Below are positions 1 to 6,868 of a DNA stretch of 6,868 nucleotides, one piece after another. Every line of letters begins with the position of its first letter. Position 1 is the first letter of the stretch. The notes beneath the pieces were generated by a model that saw only the letters and a program-made list of their open reading frames with translations, was not told where the DNA came from and made no database searches. The stretch covers positions 1 to 6,868 of the forward strand of contig CAMLPA010000175.1 in assembly GCA_946481605.1 (NCBI GenBank), in the 5' to 3' direction. The position numbers and the translations under genes were made by a program. The stretch comes from an uncultured Flavihumibacter sp. GTDB taxonomy: Bacteria; Bacteroidota; Bacteroidia; Chitinophagales; Chitinophagaceae.

Positions 1-104
1 AAGCCGTGGTTCACGAGCATCAGTCCGCCGAAGGTTACCCTCACTAATAACATGGTTACATTGAAGGCCCAGTCGGTGTATCGGATCGTCAGTAGTTTTT
101 TCAT
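1..104 (-). CDS. DoxX-like inner-membrane protein, N-terminal fragment (runs off left edge)
   Basis: The minus strand reads ATG at 104-102 followed by 34 complete codons with no stop before the window ends. The peptide starts MKKLLTIRYTDWAFN and continues into a hydrophobic stretch (VTMLLVRVTFGGLMLVNHG). A short basic N-terminus, then a first membrane helix with an Arg and a Gly-Gly-Leu-Met turn leading to a His-Gly pair, is the usual opening of DoxX/DoxD-like small membrane proteins, which have four membrane helices and about 130-150 residues. The role of most family members is uncertain; some are linked to thiosulfate or sulfur oxidation or to oxidative-stress complexes. The start fits the promoter at 133-162, which would give a leader of about 20 bases. 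It is divergent from the TPR gene. Only about a quarter of the protein is visible, so the family call rests on one helix. Confidence 0.7.
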   Translation of the reverse strand, partial: MKKLLTIRYTDWAFNVTMLLVRVTFGGLMLVNHG

Positions 105-132
105 TTGATGGATGGGATGATGTTTCAGGCGT

Positions 133-162
133 CAAATTTAGCGGAAGTTTTACACTAACAAA
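133..162 (-). promoter_or_regulatory. Bacteroidota-type promoter for the DoxX-like gene
   Basis: On the minus strand a TTTG (complement of 159-162) is followed after 18 bases by TAAATTTG (complement of 133-140). This is an exact match to the Bacteroidota -7 consensus TAnnTTTG and the -33 TTTG element; the usual spacing is about 19-21, so it is slightly short. Transcription would begin near 126-128, giving a leader of roughly 22-24 bases before the ATG at 104. The match is seen directly; that it is active is inferred. Confidence 0.6.
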
Positions 163-203
163 ATGTTAATCCTTGATGACCATGCAGCGTGTTTGGAACG
201 ATC

Positions 204-236
204 TTTGGTGCGGCTGAAAATAATTTGATAATTTAC
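204..236 (+). promoter_or_regulatory. Weak candidate promoter for the TPR-barrel operon
   Basis: TTTG at 204-207 is followed after 21 bases by TAATTTAC at 229-236, which matches TAnnTTTG at six of eight positions. An alternative -7 element is TAATTTG at 221-227, one base short of consensus and badly spaced from either upstream TTTG (192-195 or 204-207). Some promoter is expected here because the next gene upstream is divergent, but the sequence does not single out one convincing element. Confidence 0.3.
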
Positions 237-239
237 AGC

Positions 240-260
240 GTTCCCCGGATGGACGGGAAC
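240..260. repeat. Short inverted repeat in the probable leader of the TPR gene
   Basis: GTTCCC at 240-245 and GGGAAC at 255-260 are perfect inverted copies. With one bulged C the stem extends to seven pairs (GTTCCC-G against CGGGAAC) around a GATGGA loop. It ends 32 bases before the ATG of the TPR gene and has no following T-run, so it is not a terminator. It could be a small leader hairpin or an operator half-site pair. Six or seven pairs in a region of this length can also arise by chance. Confidence 0.4.
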
Positions 261-292
261 ATTTCTTTCACCTGAAAACCTATACAGCCAAC

Positions 293-3200
293 ATGGATCT
301 TCATACCAGGAACAATCACCTTCGCGCAACGTGGGTTCGCCTGCCGCTGGCGCTTACCCTCGCGTTAACAGCGGTGGGAACGCTGGCGCCGGAACAGGAT
401 ACTTTTGCGCAGGCAACGGCCGTTTACCGTGATCCCCAGGCAGCATTCAAAGAGGCGCACGAGTTTTATCAGCACCAACAATATAGTCTGGCATACCCCA
501 TATTCAGGAAACTGGAAAGGGATTTTAATTCTGCACAAAAGTCTACGCATACGATTCTTCACCAGGAAGTCAGGTATTATTCCCTGGCCTGCGGACTGAA
601 ACAGAATGAAGCAGAAGCCGCGGAAAGAACGAAAGAGTTCATTCTGCTGGAACAGAATACTGCACGTGCTGAAATGCTGAGTTTCCACCTGGCCGAATAT
701 TATTTCAGGCAGCAGAACATCACCGAAGCATTGCGGTATTACGAACAGGCCAATATCGCGCATCTTTCCAACGAAGAGATCGCCGCGATGAAATTCCACC
801 AGGGCTACGGGTATTTTACACAACAGAAATTCAGCCAGGCCAAGCCTTTACTGAATGCCATCCGGCAGATGAAGGATGATACCAATTTCAAAGATGCCAA
901 CTATTACTACGGGTTCATCGCTTTTTATGAGCGGAATTATTCGGATGCGCTCACCAGTTTCCGTGTCGTGGAAAATGAGCCGCAGTACGAAAAAGTAGTG
1001 CCTTACTATATCGCGGAGATTTATTATTTCCAGGGAGAAAAAGAAAAAGCGATCGAATACGCGGAAGCCAAATTGAAAAAGGGCAACCAGTATTATGATA
1101 TCCAAATGCGCCAGATGGTGGGCCATGCGTATTTTGAAAAGAAAGAATACGCCAAAGCGCTGCCTTACCTGGAAGAATATGTAAAGAAAGCGCCGAAGGT
1201 AACTCGGGAAGATTTGTATGAACTTTCTTATTGTTATTATCAGGCCGGAAATTATACGAAGTCCATTGAAGGGTTCAAACAATTGAGTGGTAAGGAAGAT
1301 TCGTTGAGCCAGAGTTCCATGTACATGCTCGGGGATGCGTACCTGCGTACTGGTCAGAAGGCCAATGCAAGGAACGCGTTTCTGTTCTGTTCCAGCAACA
1401 GCAGTAACCAGCAGCAGAAAGAAGTGTCGCTTTTCAACTACGCCAAACTTTCGTACGAACTGGGTTACCAGGATGTGGCCATTACCGAAATGAAACGTTT
1501 CCTCCAGGAATATCCGCAGTCTACTTACAATACTGAAGCCCGCGAGATATTGGTAAGTGTGCTGGCCAACACGAACAACTATAAAGATGCGCTCGCTTAC
1601 CTGGAAAGCTTGCAGAATCCCGGTCCCGCAGCTAAAAGATTGTACCCTCGTATACTCTATGGACGTGCCACCGAGTTCATCAACGACGGGTTACTCGCTT
1701 CCGCCGATGACCTGCTGGATAAAGCGCTGGCCGATCCCAATAATATTCCCGTTCTGCCATTCCTGCATTTCTGGAAAGGAGAGATCGCGTTCAGAACAGG
1801 TAATCCCGATGCAGCCATCAGGCATTACACGTCTTATCTCAGCAGCGGCGCTCCCACCAACGATGAAGTGAACGCCACCAACGCGCGTTATAACCTGGGA
1901 CACGCTTACCTGCGCAAAGAGAATTACAAGCAGGCGCTTTCCCAGTTTGAATCGGTGAACCGCACGGCTTCACCCACGGCAAACCCGGTTCAGCAGGATG
2001 CCTATCTGCGTTCCGCCGACTGTTACTACATGAGCCGCGAGTATGCGAAAGCAAGGAGCATGTACAGTAATGTGGTCAGCAACGGATGGCCCGCAGCCGA
2101 TTACGCCAGTTTCCAGAACGCCATGATCGCCGGTGTGAACCAGCCCAAAGAAAAGATCAGTCTGCTGAACAGTATGGTGCGTCAATATCCGCAGTCCACA
2201 CTTACGGCAGACGCGAACATGGAGATCGCGAAAGCATACCTTGCCAACGAGCAGTTCGCCGAAGGCATTCCATACCTGAATAATGTACTGAAATCGGGCG
2301 TTACGGGTAACCTGAAGCCTGAAGCTTACCTGAAACTCGGTATCGCCTATTACAACCTGGATAAGAACCAGGATGCGCTGGCCGCTTACCAGAGTTTGAT
2401 GGACCAGTACCCCAATTCTCCCGAAGCGGAGGCTGCTACTGAAAACGTGAGAAACATTTATGTGGAGCAGGGCAGAACCGACGATTATGTCGCATTCATG
2501 AAGAAAGCAGGGAAAGCGGTATCTGTAAGTGAAGAAGATTCCCTGATGTATGCTTCCGCGGAAATACAATACATGAATGAAAACTACAGCGGGGCGCAGA
2601 TTGCGTTCACCAATTACCTTGGTCGTTTCCCTGACGGAGGCAGTGCGCTGGATGCGAATTATTACCTCGCTGAAATCTATAACAATAAAAAAGATTGGGC
2701 CAACGCTTCGAAATATTACGAAGCTGTAGCGTTGAAGGCGCCGAATAAATTCGCTGAAAGATCGGTATTGCAGGCCGCAAGGCTGAATTTCTTCGACCTG
2801 AAAAATTACGAAAAAGCGGCGCAGTATTTTACCCAGCTTAAATCCATCGCCGCCTCACAGGAAAACCGCCTGGAAGCCATGCGCGGGCTTTTAAGAAGTC
2901 AGTATCAGTTGAACATGTGGGCCGAAGGTGCGGCCAATGCAAAGGAACTGCTTGCTGAAAAAGGCGCCAGCACGGATGATAAGGTGATCGCGAATATGGC
3001 CCTGGCGAAATCCTACCAGGTAAACAACCAGCGCGAACTCGCCATCAGTACCTACAAAACAGTAGCCGCGCTGAACAAGGCTGCTTACGGCGCAGAAGCC
3101 AGGTATGAAATCGCAAAAATGCAGTTCGAGCTGAAAGAGTACAAAACCGCGGAAAAATCAGCTTTTGAAGTGATCAACAAGTCTGGTTCATACGACCTGT

Positions 3201-3388
3201 GGCTCACGAGGGCGTATATCCTGCTCGGCGATATTTATTTCGCACAGAAAGATTATTTCAATGCCAAAGCTACTTACCAGAGTATCGTTGACAACAGTAA
3301 TTTCCCTGATCTGAAAGAACAAGCACAGCAGAAACTGGATACCGTCACCAAAGAAGAAGCCGCCTCCGGGAAACTGGGCGGAGAATAA
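293..3388 (+). CDS. Large exported TPR-repeat protein, probable periplasmic scaffold
   Basis: The product is 1031 residues. It opens with a signal peptide: a basic stretch to about residue 16, a hydrophobic core LPLALTLALTAVGTLA, and a likely signal peptidase I site around FAQ-A near residue 40. There is no lipobox Cys, so a soluble periplasmic protein is more likely than a lipoprotein. From about residue 45 to 1010 it is almost entirely helical TPR-like units (for example NYSDALTSF, EYAKALPYLEEY, NYKQALSQFE, DYFNAKATYQS). YPxS-type turns, as in BamD and YbgF/CpoB type TPR proteins, occur at 406-410, 631-635 and 705-709, with a related RFPDGG at 778. The last unit, about 932-1001, is rich in aromatics (YDLWLTRAYILLGDIYF) and resembles, from memory, a segment conserved in large TPR proteins across the phylum. 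There is no enzymatic motif. TPR arrays bind proteins, so a scaffold or assembly role is inferred. The start at 293 is chosen because it gives a full signal peptide; no Shine-Dalgarno sequence is seen. It forms an operon with the barrel gene 33 bases downstream. Confidence 0.9.
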   Translation: MDLHTRNNHLRATWVRLPLALTLALTAVGTLAPEQDTFAQATAVYRDPQAAFKEAHEFYQHQQYSLAYPIFRKLERDFNSAQKSTHTILHQEVRYYSLACGLKQNEAEAAERTKEFILLEQNTARAEMLSFHLAEYYFRQQNITEALRYYEQANIAHLSNEEIAAMKFHQGYGYFTQQKFSQAKPLLNAIRQMKDDTNFKDANYYYGFIAFYERNYSDALTSFRVVENEPQYEKVVPYYIAEIYYFQGEKEKAIEYAEAKLKKGNQYYDIQMRQMVGHAYFEKKEYAKALPYLEEYVKKAPKVTREDLYELSYCYYQAGNYTKSIEGFKQLSGKEDSLSQSSMYMLGDAYLRTGQKANARNAFLFCSSNSSNQQQKEVSLFNYAKLSYELGYQDVAITEMKRFLQEYPQSTYNTEAREILVSVLANTNNYKDALAYLESLQNPGPAAKRLYPRILYGRATEFINDGLLASADDLLDKALADPNNIPVLPFLHFWKGEIAFRTGNPDAAIRHYTSYLSSGAPTNDEVNATNARYNLGHAYLRKENYKQALSQFESVNRTASPTANPVQQDAYLRSADCYYMSREYAKARSMYSNVVSNGWPAADYASFQNAMIAGVNQPKEKISLLNSMVRQYPQSTLTADANMEIAKAYLANEQFAEGIPYLNNVLKSGVTGNLKPEAYLKLGIAYYNLDKNQDALAAYQSLMDQYPNSPEAEAATENVRNIYVEQGRTDDYVAFMKKAGKAVSVSEEDSLMYASAEIQYMNENYSGAQIAFTNYLGRFPDGGSALDANYYLAEIYNNKKDWANASKYYEAVALKAPNKFAERSVLQAARLNFFDLKNYEKAAQYFTQLKSIAASQENRLEAMRGLLRSQYQLNMWAEGAANAKELLAEKGASTDDKVIANMALAKSYQVNNQRELAISTYKTVAALNKAAYGAEARYEIAKMQFELKEYKTAEKSAFEVINKSGSYDLWLTRAYILLGDIYFAQKDYFNAKATYQSIVDNSNFPDLKEQAQQKLDTVTKEEAASGKLGGE

Positions 3389-3421
3389 ACCGGCATTGCA
3401 TTCAAAACCGATCAACCATCA

Positions 3422-5065
3422 ATGATGATACAAGTGCGTAAAACGATATTTGCTCTGCTGGCGATACTGGCTGCCACACAAGTGGACGCGCAGGAAAACG
3501 GCAAACAGAAAACGATTGACATCACCTCTACCTTCAAACCCGTACTGCGGGAAGCGGTGAAGATCAACTTCTCCGCCGCGCCACCGCCCGCCGATACTAC
3601 AAAGCCAAGACTCACCTACAATATCCCCAACCAGAACCTCTACTTTATGTACCAGCCGGTTTCCCTGAAACCGATGGCGCTGCAGGTGGATTCAGCCGGG
3701 AGGTGGGACAACAGCAATTTTGTGAAACTCGGCTTCGGGAACTTTCAAACCCCGTTCGTACAGGCAGGGTTTACTTTCGGAGACGGCTCCGGCAACGCAC
3801 TCAGCATCCTCGCCGACCACGTGGCTTCTAAAGGAAAATTGCCGTTCCAGCAATACAGCCAGACCGGCCTTAAACTGAACGGTACCAAAAGAACCATCGG
3901 CAACCAGGAATGGAACGGGGGCGTGAAATTACAGTCGGACCAGTATTACCGCTACGGCTTCGAACCAAATACCCTCGTGCTGGACAAAGAGCAGGATAGC
4001 CTGAGGGTACGTTACCAGACCATCGGCGCTGAAATAGGGTTCCGCAATATAGAACCCACCACTTACGGCATATCCTATCATCCGCAATTGAAGATTTCCG
4101 CTTTCAACGACAATTATAAAAATTCAGAAAGCAATGCCATCCTTAACCTGCCCATCCAGAAAGGATTGGGAGAAAAAGTGGGCATCGATCTTTCTTTTAC
4201 GGCTGATCTTACCCGCTATAAAAGACACGATTCTGTTGCCATCAACAACAACCTGTTTTATCTTTCTCCTTCCATATTCTACAAAACGGAGAATGTACGG
4301 GTGAACGCGGGCATACGGCCTTCCTGGGACAACGGAGATTTTAAATTATTGCCAAACATTGAACTTGAAGTGGGCACATCCGATAAAGAATTTACCGTAC
4401 AGGCCGGATGGACCGGTTATTTCCGGAAGACCACCTTCGAATCGCTGGCCAACTTCAATCCCTGGATCAAACGTCCGGATTCCCTGCTGAACACCAGGAT
4501 AGGAGAGATTTACGGCGGCATCAAAGGAACCCTGGGCAGTCATTTTGCGTATGGTGCCAAACTGGGGGTGATGCAGTTTACCAACGCCGCACTCCTGGCG
4601 AACGATACTGTTACAGGCCGTACATTCGATTACATCAATGAAACCCGGATGAAGGCGCTGAACCTGGCCGGGGAATTGTCCTATACCCAGGGAGAAGCCT
4701 TTTATGTAAAAGCGGGGCTGAACATGTACCGTTACACCGGCCTGAAAACACAGGATCAGGCCTGGGGACTGATCCCAACCGAATTAACGGGCAGCATCCG
4801 CTGGCAACCTTTGAAGGACCTTTTCCTGAAGGCCGATCTTTTCGCCTGGGAAGGGGCGAACGCAAGAAGGAAGGACCTTTCCGATTTCAAGCAAAGTGGT
4901 GCATTTGACCTGAATGCTGGCGTAGAATTCAGGATCACCAAAGCGCTGAACCTGTGGTTGCAGATGAACAATATTCTGAATAATAAGTACCAACGCTGGA
5001 ACCAATATGAAGTGTTAGGATTTAATGTGCTGGGTGGGGTGGTGTTCCGGTTTGATACGAAGTGA
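3422..5065 (+). CDS. Outer-membrane beta-barrel protein, TonB-receptor-like but without a plug domain
   Basis: The product is 547 residues. The signal peptide (RKTIFALLAILAATQVDA) likely ends before QEN at residue 24. Residues 30-50 (TIDITSTFKPVLREAVKI) and a Pro-rich linker (about 54-84, with PPPADTT and YQPVSLKP) precede the barrel. From about residue 96 (FVKLGFGNFQTPF) to the end there are alternating hydrophobic and polar strands rich in Tyr, Gly and Asn. The close (LNLWLQMNNILNNKYQRW, then VLGGVVFRF) is very like the last strands of TonB-dependent receptors. Such receptors are usually 700-1000 residues with a plug of over 100 residues; here the stretch before the barrel is too short for one. 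Automatic pipelines would probably call it a TonB-dependent receptor; an outer-membrane channel or structural barrel is as likely. Two adjacent ATGs (3422 and 3425) are possible starts and differ by one residue. It is co-transcribed with the TPR gene and followed by a terminator. The substrate is unknown. Confidence 0.85.
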   Translation: MMIQVRKTIFALLAILAATQVDAQENGKQKTIDITSTFKPVLREAVKINFSAAPPPADTTKPRLTYNIPNQNLYFMYQPVSLKPMALQVDSAGRWDNSNFVKLGFGNFQTPFVQAGFTFGDGSGNALSILADHVASKGKLPFQQYSQTGLKLNGTKRTIGNQEWNGGVKLQSDQYYRYGFEPNTLVLDKEQDSLRVRYQTIGAEIGFRNIEPTTYGISYHPQLKISAFNDNYKNSESNAILNLPIQKGLGEKVGIDLSFTADLTRYKRHDSVAINNNLFYLSPSIFYKTENVRVNAGIRPSWDNGDFKLLPNIELEVGTSDKEFTVQAGWTGYFRKTTFESLANFNPWIKRPDSLLNTRIGEIYGGIKGTLGSHFAYGAKLGVMQFTNAALLANDTVTGRTFDYINETRMKALNLAGELSYTQGEAFYVKAGLNMYRYTGLKTQDQAWGLIPTELTGSIRWQPLKDLFLKADLFAWEGANARRKDLSDFKQSGAFDLNAGVEFRITKALNLWLQMNNILNNKYQRWNQYEVLGFNVLGGVVFRFDTK

Positions 5066-5095
5066 TTTTAATGTAAAGGAAGAAACGTAATACAG

Positions 5096-5126
5096 AAGGA
5101 GCGGCGCACAATGAGCCGCTCCTTTT
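5096..5126 (+). terminator. Intrinsic terminator of the TPR-barrel operon
   Basis: AAGGAGCGGC at 5096-5105 pairs perfectly over ten bases with GCCGCTCCTT at 5115-5124, around a nine-base loop, and is followed by T residues (5123-5126, then GTTC). It starts 31 bases after the barrel stop and ends 22 bases before the stop of the convergent TlpA-like gene. On the minus strand the stem is followed by CTGTATTAC, a poor T-run, so it should work mainly for the rightward operon, with perhaps weak use from the other side. Confidence 0.88.
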
Positions 5127-5147
5127 GTTCTATTGCTGGGCAGTGCT

Positions 5148-6868
5148 TTATTTCATGGCTTGTGCAAGTTGCTCTTTTATTTGCTGACTGCTGGGGCGCG
5201 CTGCTGCTTTAAAAGTTATATCCCCCTTCTTATCAATTACAACATAGTGTGGGATGCCGGAAATGCCAAATTTATGGTAGAGGTATGCTGTTTGTTTCGC
5301 GGTAAGAAAAACATGTTCTCCTTCCAGGTTCAATTTGCTGATGGTTTGTTTCCAGGTGTTTTCCGGAGATGAGCTGCAGAGGTACACAAAAACCACATCA
5401 CTGTCTTTCATACTTTTTTTCAGTTGCCGACTGGGGGGCATCTCTGCGAGGCAGGGACCGCACCAGGTGGCCCAGAAATCAAGGTACAACGCTTTCCCTG
5501 GAAATTTTGCCGCAAGAATGGAGAGGATCGAATCTCCGGCGTTGGCCGCAAGTTGGTGCACATTGCTTCCACCAGGAAGCTGCGGATTGTTCAGGAATGC
5601 AATGGCAGCATCGTAATCTTTTTGAATTCTATCCCTGATCGATTTGTTGCGGATTTCTTTGATGGCTTTGGCTGAATATTCCTTGTTGCGTTCAATATCT
5701 CGGTTGATGCCATCCTGCAGGGATTGTGCGAGGTAAATATCGAACGCGATGGTGGTACCGTATTCTTTTTTAAGCGTTTGAAGGTATGCGTCAGGTTTGG
5801 GCGTTCCGAGGCTGATGTCAATGTTCCTTTCCTCGTATGCATCCAGCAATAATTTTACATTGCTTTTATTCCAAACAGCGGGGGCCTTTTTCACCAAAGC
5901 CGCAAGGCTATCGGCATCGGCAGATGACAGTGATTTCTTGTTTGTACGGATAACGAATATCTCTCCGCTTATAGAGGGTGCCAGCCATCCCTGTTGCTCC
6001 CTGGTGAGTGCGTTCCAGCCTTTGTCGTACCATTTTCGAACCATGCTTTTTGCTGAATGATAGTTGTCCCTGTGCTTTGAGCGGTATGATTCATATCCTT
6101 TCAGAAAGGAAAAACTGTAATAGGAGGTCATTAACCCCTCTTTATTGTGGAGAACGGATTGTTTGATAAATGCAAGGTATTCGTCGGGTACACGGTTCCC
6201 GGGAACGTTATCGTTATAATATTGGCGGAGCCAGGTATAACGCATAAGATCATCATAGTAATGGTACTTCATGTGAAGTGAGAGAAATCTGATACCTTCT
6301 GCGCTCAGTGTACCGGTTTTCCTGATACTGTCAAAAATAGCACGGTCACGTTCAAACGCATTGGTCCGGTAGGCGAGGTACTGCATGGCAGAATCATGCT
6401 CAATATGTTTGTCCGCAATTTCCCATTGGTCGCGCATGGGGTGTCCGTCAAGCACTTTGTTGAATACGAGCATATCTTTGGTAATTCTACCTGATTTTCC
6501 TGATAAGCGGATTCCAAGATCGTCACGGTTTTTGAGTATCTGAGCGGCAGACAGCGTTGCGTAGATGGTGTCTCCTGAATAGACGAAAACAGCGGAAATC
6601 GATTCTTCGCCCAATCCCATCATAATATCCTGGGAGAAGGAGAGGGGGAATTCTGTTTGAAAGCTTCCATCAGATCGCAATTCTGCGTCATAAGCTACCT
6701 GATCGCCGAGTATTGGGTCGTTCACAATCCATCGTACAAAAAAAAACTTTTCTTTGAAATCATTGTAATCTGAAACGATACCTCTTATCTGAACACGTCC
6801 GGGAGTAGGAGCGGCGATGGCAGGGATGCCGGAGGTTAATAATAGAAACAGCAGAAAAAATTGTAGTG
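5148..6868 (-). CDS. Exported TlpA-like thioredoxin-fold protein, start beyond right edge
   Basis: Read on the minus strand, the frame is open from the window edge to TAA at 5150-5148, with 572 residues visible (numbered here from the edge). Residues 1-19 are a signal-peptide core (LQFFLLFLLLTSGIPAIAA), so the true start must lie only a few codons outside the window. About residues 23-110 are beta-rich with an SDGSF turn, like the N-terminal domain that precedes many Bacteroidota TlpA proteins. About 110-430 are mostly helical and not a family I can name. The C-terminal 130 residues are a TlpA/ResA thioredoxin domain: FWATWCGPC with active cysteines at 469 and 472, and the cis-proline at 539 in GISGIPHYVV. 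Both cysteines are intact, so thiol-disulfide exchange in the periplasm is expected, probably reduction of disulfides in exported proteins; the partner is unknown. A GTG at 6725-6723 is an internal codon and should not be taken as the start. It converges on the barrel gene. Confidence 0.88.
   Translation of the reverse strand, partial: LQFFLLFLLLTSGIPAIAAPTPGRVQIRGIVSDYNDFKEKFFFVRWIVNDPILGDQVAYDAELRSDGSFQTEFPLSFSQDIMMGLGEESISAVFVYSGDTIYATLSAAQILKNRDDLGIRLSGKSGRITKDMLVFNKVLDGHPMRDQWEIADKHIEHDSAMQYLAYRTNAFERDRAIFDSIRKTGTLSAEGIRFLSLHMKYHYYDDLMRYTWLRQYYNDNVPGNRVPDEYLAFIKQSVLHNKEGLMTSYYSFSFLKGYESYRSKHRDNYHSAKSMVRKWYDKGWNALTREQQGWLAPSISGEIFVIRTNKKSLSSADADSLAALVKKAPAVWNKSNVKLLLDAYEERNIDISLGTPKPDAYLQTLKKEYGTTIAFDIYLAQSLQDGINRDIERNKEYSAKAIKEIRNKSIRDRIQKDYDAAIAFLNNPQLPGGSNVHQLAANAGDSILSILAAKFPGKALYLDFWATWCGPCLAEMPPSRQLKKSMKDSDVVFVYLCSSSPENTWKQTISKLNLEGEHVFLTAKQTAYLYHKFGISGIPHYVVIDKKGDITFKAAARPSSQQIKEQLAQAMK
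6738..6746. repeat. Nine-A homopolymer within the TlpA-like gene
   Basis: Nine consecutive A residues on the plus strand are nine T residues in the coding strand, in frame as three Phe codons (KEKFFFVRW, visible residues 41-43) about 20 residues after the signal-peptide end. A gain or loss of one base would truncate the protein early. The frame is intact as given. Confidence 0.75.

Noticed and set aside
365..1282. Two minus-strand open frames (365-823 and 848-1282) within the TPR gene
   Set aside because: Their translations are rich in Phe, Ile and Arg with no family features, as expected from reverse reading of Lys-, Glu- and Tyr-rich TPR helices.
1970..2569. A 199-codon open frame on the minus strand inside the TPR gene
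   Set aside because: It is fully antisense to a strongly supported TPR coding region, has no recognisable domain, and its openness follows from the codon bias of the sense gene.
293..3388. The TPR protein as a lipoprotein or SusD-like substrate-binding partner of the barrel
   Set aside because: There is no Cys near the signal-peptide end. SusD-like proteins are usually about 450-650 residues with only a few TPR units and are encoded after, not before, the receptor.
3389..3421. A separate promoter for the barrel gene
   Set aside because: The 33-base gap contains no TAnnTTTG-like element and no terminator, so read-through from the TPR gene is the simpler view.
4635..5005. Overlapping minus-strand open frames at the 3' end of the barrel gene
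   Set aside because: They overlap each other in different frames and lie opposite the well-supported final strands of the barrel.
5133..6060. Several plus-strand open frames across the TlpA-like gene
   Set aside because: All lie opposite the thioredoxin-domain gene, which has its catalytic motif, cis-proline and signal peptide in one continuous frame.
1..6868. A mobile element, defence system or CRISPR array
   Set aside because: No transposase, integrase, nuclease or repeat-spacer pattern is visible on either strand, and the visible genes are ordinary envelope proteins.

Overview
The window looks like a chromosomal segment from a member of the Bacteroidota, most likely the Chitinophagia (Chitinophaga-like). 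The signs are: exported proteins with an Ala-Gln type signal-peptide end (FAQ-A in the large TPR protein, VDA-QE in the barrel protein), no purine-rich Shine-Dalgarno sequence before the visible starts, a TAnnTTTG-type promoter at the left end, and a large TlpA-family thioredoxin protein of the kind common in this phylum. The genus is an inference from protein style, not from a database match.

Layout, left to right. Bases 1-104 hold the 5' end of a DoxX-like membrane protein gene on the minus strand, running off the left edge. Bases 105-292 are a divergent intergenic region with a good promoter for the DoxX-like gene, a weak candidate promoter for the rightward genes and a small inverted repeat in the probable leader. 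Bases 293-3388 encode a 1031-residue exported protein made almost wholly of tetratricopeptide (TPR) repeats. After 33 bases comes 3422-5065, a 547-residue outer-membrane beta-barrel protein that resembles a TonB-dependent receptor without its plug domain. A clear intrinsic terminator at 5096-5126 ends this two-gene unit. Facing it on the minus strand, from 5148 to beyond the right edge, is an exported TlpA-like thioredoxin-fold protein. Its real start is outside the window. No gap between genes exceeds 188 bases.

How the parts fit. The TPR protein and the barrel are almost certainly one operon (same strand, 33-base gap, shared terminator, both with signal peptides), so a periplasmic scaffold working with an outer-membrane barrel is the simplest model. 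Their exact function is not known to me. The TlpA-like and DoxX-like genes are transcribed in the opposite direction and need not be functionally linked to the pair. No RNA genes, CRISPR arrays, insertion sequences, attachment sites or origins were seen. The most interesting item is the TPR/plugless-barrel pair; the rest looks like ordinary chromosome.
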